NCBI GenBank assembly: GCA_031267345.1
Contig: JAIRZG010000032.1
Location: 1-14,820, forward strand
From: Zoogloeaceae bacterium
Lineage (GTDB): Bacteria; Pseudomonadota; Gammaproteobacteria; Burkholderiales; Rhodocyclaceae
Reading direction: 5' to 3'
DNA: 14,820 nt
Shown here piece after piece: positions 1-6,418 of this stretch (the stretch's first letter is position 1; each line of letters opens with the position of its first letter). The notes under the pieces are model-generated. The model did no database searches. It saw only the letters and a list, made by a program, of their open reading frames with translations, and had not been told where the DNA came from. Position numbers and translations under genes: made by a program.

Positions 1-78
1 CTCGAAGACGCTGAATTGCCGGAAGACCTGCTGCAACTCATCGGCTCGGTCTGGGAAACGCCGGACGGCGGACTGTAA
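1..78 (+). CDS. C-terminal fragment of an unidentified protein
   Basis: An open frame runs from the left edge to a TAA at 76-78 and encodes about 25 residues ending in ...SVWETPDGGL. The start and nearly all of the gene lie outside the window, so no family can be named. It is acidic and leucine-rich, with codon use like the genes downstream. It is followed by 306 bases without a convincing gene and then by the first acyl carrier protein gene, so it probably belongs to a different transcription unit from the pigment operon. This is a weak call because 25 codons can stay open by chance; the support is the in-frame stop placed just before a run of hairpins. Confidence 0.45.
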   Translation, partial: LEDAELPEDLLQLIGSVWETPDGGL

Positions 79-384
79 AGCCGCGCCAGGAGTACCGGGC
101 GAACCCTTGCGGTTCGCCCACGTCCCCCGCGACGGGACGAAAGGGAAAAACCGCGAGCGACGCGGGCGGCAGGCAACATGGACAACTCCGTTCGCCTCAT
201 CTACCACCTCCTTTTCGGGAAGAGGATGGGTATGACGACCGAACGCCGCATTTGCAGCAAGACCGGACAAATTCAAAACCCGTGACATTTTTCGCGTCGC
301 GCAGAAGACGATATGCCCGTGACGCGCTATTATTGCGATCTTGCGAACGTCAATGTTCCGAAATTTTTTCACCAAGAGAATGAA
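79..384. other. Intergenic region upstream of the APE-type operon
   Basis: This 306-base stretch holds no convincing gene. Its first part carries three consecutive small hairpins (97-165, listed separately). A 35-codon frame at 178-285 has no recognisable domain and a poor ribosome binding site. The promoter of the pigment operon should lie in the second half. TATTAT at 328-333 resembles a -10 box but has no good -35 partner at the usual spacing, so no promoter is assigned. The frame of the first ACP stays open back to 313, but that extension does not look like ACP sequence. Confidence 0.5.
97..165. repeat. Three tandem hairpins downstream of the fragmentary gene
   Basis: Three inverted repeats follow one another. 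The first has a perfect 9-bp stem, GGGCGAACC (97-105) with GGTTCGCCC (111-119), and a 5-nt loop. The second has a 6-bp stem, CGTCCC (121-126) with GGGACG (134-139). The third has a 5-bp stem, CCGCG (151-155) with CGCGG (161-165). They begin 18 bases after the stop codon at 76-78. None is followed by a T-tract, so this is not a classic intrinsic terminator. A Rho-assisted 3' end, mRNA-stabilising structures or a REP-like intergenic repeat would all fit. The stems are read directly; the function is inferred. Confidence 0.5.
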
Positions 385-651
385 ATGACAATGGGTACAC
401 TGCTTCAGGAAGTCAAGGCATTTATCATCGAAACGCTGGATCTGGAAGATGTCGCGCCTGCCGACATCGACGATGACGCGCCGCTGTTCGGCGACGGGCT
501 GGGTCTGGATTCCATTGATTCGCTGGAACTGGGCGTCGGCCTGCAAAAACGCTATGGTCTGAAAATTTCGACGGAATCCGAAGAAACGCGCCAGATTTTC
601 GCCTCCGCGCGTACCCTTGCCGATTTTATCGCTGCCCACAGAACCCGATGA
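385..651 (+). CDS. Acyl carrier protein (first of two, APE-type operon)
   Basis: This is a small acidic acyl carrier protein of 88 residues from the ATG at 385. The phosphopantetheine attachment motif is visible as GLGLDSIDSLEL, with the modified serine at about residue 43; helix II continues as GVGLQKRYGLKI. In APE pathways such an ACP carries the growing polyene as a thioester in the cytoplasm, and its place corresponds to ApeE of the E. coli cluster (tentative equivalence). The frame is open back to 313, but the ATG at 385 is preceded by AAGAGA at 374-379, gives a normal ACP length and drops a non-ACP-like N-terminus; ATG 391 is a close alternative. The second ACP follows downstream, separated by a short gap. 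The family assignment is secure; its pathway comes from context. Confidence 0.9.
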   Translation: MTMGTLLQEVKAFIIETLDLEDVAPADIDDDAPLFGDGLGLDSIDSLELGVGLQKRYGLKISTESEETRQIFASARTLADFIAAHRTR

Positions 652-699
652 ACGCGCCCAATGAGCATATCCGATAATCCCCCGCAAGAGAAAAATGGC

Positions 700-948
700 A
701 TGGACAAAGAAACAATCCTCGCCCTGATCGTCAAATTGCTGACTGATTTGTTTGACATCCCGCCGGAAAAAATCACCCTGGAAGCGGATTTGTACCGCGA
801 CCTCGACATCGACAGCATCGACGCGGTTGATCTGGCGATCGAGTTCAAAAAGCGCACCGGTCGGCAGCTTTCTCCAGAGGAGTTCAAGGAAATCCGCAGT
901 GTGGGCGACATCGTCAACGCGTTTTTCACGCCACCGCAGGAAAACTGA
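700..948 (+). CDS. Acyl carrier protein (second of two, APE-type operon)
   Basis: This is an 82-residue acyl carrier protein from the ATG at 700, with the attachment motif LDIDSIDAVDLAIEF and the predicted phosphopantetheinylated serine at residue 39. It is clearly different in sequence from the preceding ACP, so the two are not a recent duplication. APE clusters usually encode two ACPs, thought to divide starter loading and chain carriage; this one corresponds in position to ApeF (tentative). An in-frame ATG at 661 would add 13 residues, but it lacks a ribosome binding site, whereas CAAGAGAAA precedes 700. The stop overlaps the next start as TGATG (946-950), implying translational coupling with the membrane protein. 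Confidence 0.9.
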   Translation: MDKETILALIVKLLTDLFDIPPEKITLEADLYRDLDIDSIDAVDLAIEFKKRTGRQLSPEEFKEIRSVGDIVNAFFTPPQEN

Positions 949-1568
949 TGCCGGGCTGGTTTGCCTTTGTCCTGGGACTGTTGCTGCCGTTGCTTTTCTG
1001 GCTTTGTCACTTGCAGGGCTGGCCTTTCTGGCAGTGCGGACTCCTGCTGTTGCCGCTGGCATTGCCGCGACGCGGCGGGCAGGGCAATGGCAGGGGTTTT
1101 TCCGTACTTTCCCTCTTGCCGCGTCCGCTCAAATTCCTGCCGGGTTGCCTCATCGCCCTGTTGGGACTGGCGGCGATTTTCTGGCGAAGCAGCCTTTCCC
1201 TCCAGTTTTATCCGGTGCTGGTCAATCTGATGTTTCTTCTCCTTTTCGCGCTCAGTCTCACGCAGGAACAAAGCCTGATCGAGCGTCTGGCGCGGCGGTT
1301 TGAACCCGACCTGCCGGAATCCGGCGCGCGCTACACGCGCCGGGTGACGCAAGCCTGGTGTCTGTTTTTTATCGTCAATGGCGCGATTTCGCTGTGGAGT
1401 ATCCACGCCGGGGAAAAAATCTGGGCGCTGTACAACGGCCTGATCGCCTATCTGCTGATGGGGTTGATGTTCATCGGCGAATGGCTGATTCGTCGCCGTG
1501 TGCGGCGTCGCGCACAGGATGCGACCCTTGCCGCCACATCCGTTTTTCAGGAAACGCCTCATGCTTGA
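948..1568 (+). CDS. COG4648-type multi-pass membrane protein of APE operon
   Basis: A 206-residue integral membrane protein with about six hydrophobic segments (near residues 4-20, 26-40, 58-80, 84-105, 135-155 and 162-180). The central hydrophilic stretch has IERLARRFEPDLPESGARYT followed by RRVTQAWCLFFIVNG. I recognise this pattern from the COG4648 family found in aryl polyene and xanthomonadin clusters (ApeG position). Its biochemical role is not established; an inner-membrane scaffold or a part in handling the lipid-linked polyene is inference. The start overlaps the upstream ACP stop by one base, and its last codons overlap the start of the ligase gene by eight bases. The C-terminus is arginine-rich (about 182-188), consistent with a cytoplasmic tail. 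Confidence 0.8.
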   Translation: MPGWFAFVLGLLLPLLFWLCHLQGWPFWQCGLLLLPLALPRRGGQGNGRGFSVLSLLPRPLKFLPGCLIALLGLAAIFWRSSLSLQFYPVLVNLMFLLLFALSLTQEQSLIERLARRFEPDLPESGARYTRRVTQAWCLFFIVNGAISLWSIHAGEKIWALYNGLIAYLLMGLMFIGEWLIRRRVRRRAQDATLAATSVFQETPHA

Positions 1569-3318
1569 AGCGTTTTTCCGCAGCTTCGCGCGTCACTGTC
1601 CGCTGGCGAATGTCACGGATCATACGGTGGCCTGGCGACGCGGACGCCCCATTCCTTATACGACTTTCCGGCGCGATGTCGCCGGTGCGCGGCGGGCGTT
1701 GGCGGGGCTGGAAGCGGGTGTGCTCGCCGGTCGTCCCGGCATTGCGCTGTTCGAGCCGGATGTCTATGCCTTCACCGTCTGGCTGATGGCGGCGTGGTCG
1801 CTGGGGATGATGGTGGCCTTGACCGGCGACGATTCACCCGCGACGCGCAACGCGCTGGCAATTCCCTGGGTCGGGCGTGAACATCCGGCGAACGCCTTGT
1901 CCGACTGGCATACGGCGCCTCGCGCGCCGCGCGTGTCTGGCCTTGATTCCGCTGTGGACTCCATCAATTCCGGTTACATGCTGTTTACCTCCGGCTCGAC
2001 CGGCAAGCCCACGCGGGTGGAAAAAACCCTGCATCAGGCGCGCGCCGAAACCCGAATGCTGGAAGCCGCCTTCGGTAAGGCGCTGACGCCAGACACCCGC
2101 TTTGTCAGCAGCGTACCGCATCCGCACATGTACGGGCTGGCGTTTTTCGTCCTCTGGCCACTGCTTTCCGCCCGACCTTATGTGGTGGAGAAACTTCGTT
2201 ATCCCGAAGATATCGAACAATTGCCTGCGGCGGATTACCTGTTTGTCACTTCGCCCACCTTTCTGAAACACCTGACGGACGTGGCGTCAAAGCCCGCGCC
2301 GGACGTGCGCTGGCGACTGGCGACCTCGGCGGGCAGTCCGCTCGCCGCCGAAGTCGCCGCCAGCGGCGCGGCGTTTTTGGAAGCGCCGTTGATCGAAATC
2401 TACGGCAGCACGGAAACCGGCTCGGTAGCGCATCGCTGTGGCGCAGCGCCCTGGCAATCGCTGCCCGGTGTGCGCCTGGGTCTGGATGCCAACACTTCCC
2501 GCCTGTTGATTCATTCGCCAACCCTGTCGGCAGCCGAACGCGAAAGCGGTTTTTTGTCCGGCGACATTGCCCGCCTGGACGCGCAGGGCGGCGGACTGGA
2601 GCTTCTGGGACGCGCCGACCGGCTGGTCAAAATCGGCGAAAAAAGGATTTCCCTGACCCAGGTTGAACAGGAACTCGCCCGCCTGCCCGACATCCAGAGC
2701 GCGCGCGTCGTGCCGCTTATCCATGCACAGGAAAGCGATCGCCTCATCCTCGGCGCGGCGGCAATCCTGACGCCGACAGGCGAGACGCGCAAAAAGAACC
2801 TGGGTAAGGCGCGTTTCGACCGCGCCCTGCGCGCCGCGCTGCGCGGGCAGATTGAGGCCATCGCCCTGCCGCGCCGCTGGCGCTATGTGATGACGCTGCC
2901 GACCAATGACATGGGCAAGGCAACGCACGGCGACCTCGAACATCTGTTCGCGCCTTCCTTGCCCCACGCGCTCTGCCTGGCGCAAAGTCAGGACGAAGCT
3001 ATTGGCAAGGTGCGCCTGCAATTGCGCTTCGACGCGGATCTCGTCTGGTTTGACGGTCATTTTCCCGATCTGCCGGTACTGCCTGGCGTGGTGCAAATCG
3101 ACTGGGCGGCGCACTTCGCCCATCTCCATTTCGACCTCGACCCCCAAAGCGCCCCGATCACCCGCATGACCAGCCTGAAATTCCAACGCCTGATCCGCCC
3201 CGGCGACACTCCCTGCCTCGACCTGATCTGGCGTCCCGACAAACAGGAACTTGAATTCGCCTACACGCTGGACGACACTCCCTGCTCGCGGGGAACGCTG
3301 GTTTTGCGGAAAACTTGA
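1561..3318 (+). CDS. Fused acyl-ACP/CoA ligase and hotdog 3-hydroxyacyl dehydratase
   Basis: A 585-residue two-domain enzyme. Residues about 1-457 are an ANL adenylating domain: P-loop LFTSGSTGKPT (141-151), YGSTETGS (281-288), SGD (333-335), the hinge region GRADRLVKIGEKRIS (350-364) and the predicted catalytic lysine K453 in PTNDMGKATHGDL. Residues about 475-585 are a FabA/FabZ-like hotdog domain with FDGHFPDLPVLPGV, including H500. In APE biosynthesis the ligase activates the aryl starter (4-hydroxybenzoate type) for ACP loading and the dehydratase makes the trans double bonds. These are separate ApeH and ApeI proteins in E. coli, as I recall it, and are fused here. ATG 1561 overlaps the preceding gene by 8 bases, typical of this operon; an earlier in-frame GTG at 1498 would add 21 unrelated residues. 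The actual acyl substrate is not visible in the sequence. Confidence 0.88.
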   Translation: MLEAFFRSFARHCPLANVTDHTVAWRRGRPIPYTTFRRDVAGARRALAGLEAGVLAGRPGIALFEPDVYAFTVWLMAAWSLGMMVALTGDDSPATRNALAIPWVGREHPANALSDWHTAPRAPRVSGLDSAVDSINSGYMLFTSGSTGKPTRVEKTLHQARAETRMLEAAFGKALTPDTRFVSSVPHPHMYGLAFFVLWPLLSARPYVVEKLRYPEDIEQLPAADYLFVTSPTFLKHLTDVASKPAPDVRWRLATSAGSPLAAEVAASGAAFLEAPLIEIYGSTETGSVAHRCGAAPWQSLPGVRLGLDANTSRLLIHSPTLSAAERESGFLSGDIARLDAQGGGLELLGRADRLVKIGEKRISLTQVEQELARLPDIQSARVVPLIHAQESDRLILGAAAILTPTGETRKKNLGKARFDRALRAALRGQIEAIALPRRWRYVMTLPTNDMGKATHGDLEHLFAPSLPHALCLAQSQDEAIGKVRLQLRFDADLVWFDGHFPDLPVLPGVVQIDWAAHFAHLHFDLDPQSAPITRMTSLKFQRLIRPGDTPCLDLIWRPDKQELEFAYTLDDTPCSRGTLVLRKT

Positions 3319-3415
3319 AAATACGAAATCGTGCAAACGGATATGAACTTATGTTGGCCTATGTTGTATTGTTCGCATAAATCAACATGATTTTGCATCC
3401 CCCGGAATAAAACGC
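3319..3415. other. AT-rich gap inside the APE-type operon
   Basis: A 97-base AT-rich interval separates the ligase-dehydratase from the glycosyltransferase. It is the only sizeable non-coding gap among the pigment genes downstream of the ACPs. It contains a 6-bp dyad, ATGTTG (3361-3366) with CAACAT (3383-3388), followed by a short T-stretch (3391-3394), and TTGAAA at 3315-3320 as an isolated -35-like word. It could hold an internal promoter or a weak attenuator; neither is well enough supported to call. The glycosyltransferase ribosome binding site, CGGAATAAA, is weak. Confidence 0.3.
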
Positions 3416-4153
3416 ATGAACCTCGTTGCCCTCATTCCCGTTTTTAACCACGGCGACACGGTGGGCGCGGTGGTTCATGCCTTGCGCGCGCAGGGCTTGT
3501 CCGTGATTCTGGTCGATGACGGCAGCGACACGCCCACGGCGCGGGTACTGGCGGCGCTTGCCGCTGAAACAACGGGCGTCATCCTTCTCTCGCATCCGGA
3601 AAATCGCGGCAAGGGCGCAGCGGTGGGCGCCGGCCTTGAATATGCCGCGCAGCAATTGAAAGCCAGCCATGTCGTGCAGATCGACGCCGACGGGCAGCAC
3701 GATCTGGCGGCGCTTCCCGATCTGTTGCAAGCCGCCGCCACCCGACCGGAAGCGGTCATCACCGGTTATCCACGCTATGACAAAAGCGTTCCAGGAGGAC
3801 GGCTGTACGGGCGTTATCTGACGCATGTCTGGGTATGGATCAATACCTTGTCACGTCACATCGTTGATTCCATGTGCGGTTTTCGCGTCTATCCGCTGGC
3901 TGCCGTCATGCCGCTGTTGCCCGCGCTGCGCCATGCGAAACGCATGGACTTTGATGTGGAAATTCTGGTGCGGCTGGATTGGGCGGCTGTGCCCATCGTC
4001 AATCTGCCGGTTACGGTGCATTATCCGGTTGGCGGCCTGTCGAATTTTCGTCCCTGGCGCGATAACCTGCGCATTTCCGCCATGCACGCCCGTCTTTTTT
4101 TCGGCATGTTGCGGCGTATGCCGCGTTTGTTCATCCGACGCTTGAGGAAATAG
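3416..4153 (+). CDS. Family 2 glycosyltransferase
   Basis: A 245-residue GT-A fold enzyme. The N-terminal pattern is ALIPVFNHGDTVGAVV (5-20), the nucleotide-binding VDDGSD lies at 33-38, ENRGKGAAVGAGL follows, and the metal-binding DxD-type motif is DADGQHD (90-96). SMCGFRVYP lies further on. The layout resembles dolichyl-phosphate-mannose-synthase-like GT2 enzymes, and no C-terminal membrane anchor is visible. In aryl polyene clusters a GT2 domain is usually linked to lipid headgroup or sugar attachment. In E. coli it is fused to an acyltransferase (ApeJ, from memory), whereas here the two are separate neighbouring genes, 3 bases apart. The donor sugar cannot be predicted. Confidence 0.87.
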   Translation: MNLVALIPVFNHGDTVGAVVHALRAQGLSVILVDDGSDTPTARVLAALAAETTGVILLSHPENRGKGAAVGAGLEYAAQQLKASHVVQIDADGQHDLAALPDLLQAAATRPEAVITGYPRYDKSVPGGRLYGRYLTHVWVWINTLSRHIVDSMCGFRVYPLAAVMPLLPALRHAKRMDFDVEILVRLDWAAVPIVNLPVTVHYPVGGLSNFRPWRDNLRISAMHARLFFGMLRRMPRLFIRRLRK

Positions 4154-4156
4154 GCC

Positions 4157-5104
4157 ATGCACTGGGCGAAAATCGGCGAAGCCGGATTTGTCGGCGGAAT
4201 GCGTTTTTTATTCTGGGTGTATCACCGTCTGGGCGCGTGGCCGTTTCGGCTTTTTCTTTTTTTTGTCATTCTCTGGTTTTTTGTCACGCGCCCGCTGGCG
4301 CGCCGCGCCTCGCGGGAATACCTGCAACGCCTGTACGCCAGCAGCGGGAAAACGACGCCCGCGCCCACGTATCGCAACAGTTTTCGCCACTTTTTGAGTT
4401 TTGGCGAAACGCTGTTGGACAAAATGCTTGCCTATGACGATCGCCTGCAAACCCTGCCTTTTCAGATCGAAGGCGAACAGGCGGTATCACAGTTGCTCGC
4501 GCAAAAACGCGGCATGTTGATGATTACCGCGCATCTGGGCAACCTTGAACTTTGTCGCTGCCTCACGCAAACCCGCCCGCACATCAAACTGACGGTGCTG
4601 GTCTACACGCGCCATGCCAAACGCTTCAACCGGATGCTCCATGCCCTCAATCCGGAACTGATGCTTGATCTCGTGCAGGTGGACAGCATCGACTTCACCA
4701 CCGCCATGCTACTCTCGGAGCGCATCGCGGCAGGCGGCATGGTCGTCATTGCGGGCGACCGGATTCCCGTCAACCCCCAGACCATCAGCAGCGCCACCCT
4801 CGCCATCCCCTTTCTGGACGCGCCCGCGCGATTTCCCACCGGGCCTTACATTCTTGCCGCCGCGCTGGCCTGTCCGGTGTTTACGCTGTTCAGCGCCCGT
4901 CGCGGCGATACCTTTTTGATCAACATCCGCCCCTTGTCCGAACGCATCGTCCTGCCGCGCCGCGAACGTCAGGAAGCCATTTCGACCTGTCTGCGCGCAT
5001 ACGTTGCCGCATTGACCGAAGAATGCCAAAAAAATCCCCTGCAATGGTTCAATTTTTTCCCGTTCTGGCAACAGGCTCTACAATGCAAGCGAGGAAAGGC
5101 GTAA
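4157..5104 (+). CDS. LpxL/LPLAT-family acyltransferase
   Basis: A 315-residue membrane-associated acyltransferase related to lauroyl/myristoyl (LpxL/HtrB-like) enzymes. A hydrophobic anchor covers about residues 28-44, next to a basic TRPLARRASRE stretch. The catalytic HxxxxE motif is H126-L-G-N-L-E131, preceded by MLMITA. A second conserved block is VVIAGDRIPV, and the C-terminus has PLQWFNFFPFW, all typical of the family. It probably transfers an acyl group in building the polyene lipid; whether the polyene itself is donor or acceptor is unknown. GAGGAAAT at 4143-4150 lies before the start. The TAA stop (5102-5104) is the first part of a TAAAAAATG word that recurs at the thioesterase start, which matters for the insertion idea described in the findings. 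Confidence 0.87.
   Translation: MHWAKIGEAGFVGGMRFLFWVYHRLGAWPFRLFLFFVILWFFVTRPLARRASREYLQRLYASSGKTTPAPTYRNSFRHFLSFGETLLDKMLAYDDRLQTLPFQIEGEQAVSQLLAQKRGMLMITAHLGNLELCRCLTQTRPHIKLTVLVYTRHAKRFNRMLHALNPELMLDLVQVDSIDFTTAMLLSERIAAGGMVVIAGDRIPVNPQTISSATLAIPFLDAPARFPTGPYILAAALACPVFTLFSARRGDTFLINIRPLSERIVLPRRERQEAISTCLRAYVAALTEECQKNPLQWFNFFPFWQQALQCKRGKA
5091..5099 (+). promoter_or_regulatory. Strong ribosome binding site before the methyltransferase
   Basis: GAGGAAAGG lies 8 bases before the ATG at 5108, inside the last codons of the acyltransferase gene. It is one of the best Shine-Dalgarno matches in the window. It decides the methyltransferase start. The thioesterase further down has only a weak TTGAG before its own TAAAAAATG. 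If the methyltransferase-vsr cassette was inserted here, this site may originally have served the thioesterase. Confidence 0.65.
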
Positions 5105-5110
5105 AAAATG
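5102..5110 (+). repeat. Direct repeat copy 1 (TAAAAAATG)
   Basis: TAAAAAATG spans the acyltransferase stop codon and the methyltransferase start codon. An identical 9-mer at 6870-6878 ends on the thioesterase start codon. Together they bracket the methyltransferase-vsr pair exactly, which looks like a target-site duplication or a recombination joint. A-rich start contexts are common, so chance is not excluded. Confidence 0.4.
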
Positions 5111-6418
5111 GCTGGTTTTTATGAATTCTTCGCCGGGGGCGGCATGGCGCGCGCGGGGCTTGGCGCAGACTGGGATTGCCTCTTTGCCAACGACTTCGAC
5201 CCGAAAAAGGCGGCAAGCTATGTTGCGAATTGGGGCGATCATGAATTGCGCGTAGAAGATGTCGCCAATCTGCAAGCCGGGGATTTGCCGGATCAGGCGG
5301 ATCTTGCATGGGCCTCCTTCCCCTGTCAGGACTTGTCACTGGCGGGTACAGGCGCGGGGCTTGGAGGAGAACGCTCCGGCGCATTCCGGCCATTCTGGCG
5401 ACTGATTGAAAATCTGGCGGCGGAGCATCGCGCGCCGTCCCTGGTTGTGCTTGAAAACGTTTGTGGCGCGTTAAGCTCTCATCAGGGCAAGGATTTTGCG
5501 GCAATTTGCGAGGCATTGCTTGGGGTCGGTTATCGTTTTGGCGCGCTTGTCATTGACGCCGCGCATTTTCTTCCGCAATCACGTCCGCGTTTGTTCATCG
5601 TCGGCGCAATGGACGCCATTCCCGATACGCTGCGCGTCCGGAACGCGGAAAGCGAATGGCATCCCCGCGCGTTGAAAGAAGCGTATAAAAAACTTTCTCC
5701 GCGCGCGCAAAACGCCTGGGTGTGGTGGCGTCTGCCCGCGCCGCCGATTCGTGCCTTGCGTTTTGCCGATCTGGTGGAAACCGCCCCGCAGGGCATTGCA
5801 TGGCATACGGCGGAAGAAACCCAAAAGCTGCTTGCCATGATGAACCCTGTGCATCAAGCGAAAATTGAAGCCGCCAGAAAAATGCAACGCCGCCAGTTTG
5901 GCACAGTCTATAAACGCATTCGCGCGGAAGGCGCGGACAAAAAGAAAACGCAACGCGCGGAAATCCGTCTGGATGGCGTTGCAGGATGTTTGCGTACGCC
6001 GTCGGGCGGCTCAAGCCGTCAAATCCTGATGGTCATTGAAGGCGAATGTGTGCGTTCCCGTTTGTTCTCGCCGCGCGAAGCCGCCCGTCTGATGGGATTG
6101 CCAGAAAATTATTCGCTCCCCAAAAATTACAATGAAGCCTATGCTCTGGCAGGGGATGGCGTAGCGGCGCCGGTGGTGCGCTTTCTCGCGCAAAATCTGC
6201 TGGAGCCGCTATTGGTCGTTACGCAACATGCCAAAAAAAGAGGGCGTCCGCTAAATCCGGAAACCTTGCTCACCGATGGCGGCGGACGAGTGCTGAAATC
6301 GGGCAAATTTTCAGATGCAGGCCGACGTATTGCCATTGACGATATTGTGACCCGATACAACCAGATTATTAAAACCGTTGAAACCGACCCCAGTCTGAAA
6401 ATCGAATCCCGCCCGTGA
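5108..6418 (+). CDS. DNA (cytosine-5-)-methyltransferase
   Basis: A 436-residue C5-cytosine methyltransferase with the motifs in canonical order. Motif I is FFAGGGMARAGL (SAM binding, 7-18). Motif IV is FPCQDLS with catalytic C73, using DL where PCQ-x-FS is usual. Motif VI is ENV, motif VIII is QSRPRLF, motif IX is FSPREAARLMGLP and motif X is GDGVAAPVV. The variable region between VIII and IX should recognise the target, which cannot be predicted. About 65 residues after motif X form a basic tail with an AT-hook-like core, KKRGRP (RGRP at 378-381). No cognate restriction endonuclease is adjacent; instead a Vsr repair nuclease overlaps its end as TGATG, the usual partner of Dcm-type enzymes. 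It interrupts the pigment operon, only 3 bases after the acyltransferase. The family is certain; its role as epigenetic or solitary modification enzyme is inference. Confidence 0.93.
   Translation: MAGFYEFFAGGGMARAGLGADWDCLFANDFDPKKAASYVANWGDHELRVEDVANLQAGDLPDQADLAWASFPCQDLSLAGTGAGLGGERSGAFRPFWRLIENLAAEHRAPSLVVLENVCGALSSHQGKDFAAICEALLGVGYRFGALVIDAAHFLPQSRPRLFIVGAMDAIPDTLRVRNAESEWHPRALKEAYKKLSPRAQNAWVWWRLPAPPIRALRFADLVETAPQGIAWHTAEETQKLLAMMNPVHQAKIEAARKMQRRQFGTVYKRIRAEGADKKKTQRAEIRLDGVAGCLRTPSGGSSRQILMVIEGECVRSRLFSPREAARLMGLPENYSLPKNYNEAYALAGDGVAAPVVRFLAQNLLEPLLVVTQHAKKRGRPLNPETLLTDGGGRVLKSGKFSDAGRRIAIDDIVTRYNQIIKTVETDPSLKIESRP

Noticed and set aside
178..285. 35-codon open frame upstream of the first ACP
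   Set aside because: It lacks a convincing ribosome binding site or recognisable domain, and a frame this short is expected by chance.
313..384. N-terminal extension of the first ACP to an ATG at 313
   Set aside because: It adds 24 residues unlike any ACP N-terminus. The ATG at 385 has AAGAGA upstream and gives the normal family length.
2287..3336. Long open frame on the - strand opposite the ligase-dehydratase
   Set aside because: It is a GC-rich shadow frame. The + strand carries complete, ordered ligase and dehydratase motifs, and the - strand translation shows no family features.
6233..6240. A7G run in the methyltransferase gene as a programmed frameshift site
   Set aside because: The reading frame is GCC AAA AAA AGA, which does not fit the X XXY YYZ slippery phase, and no following stem-loop was recognised. 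It is kept only as a possible length-variation site.
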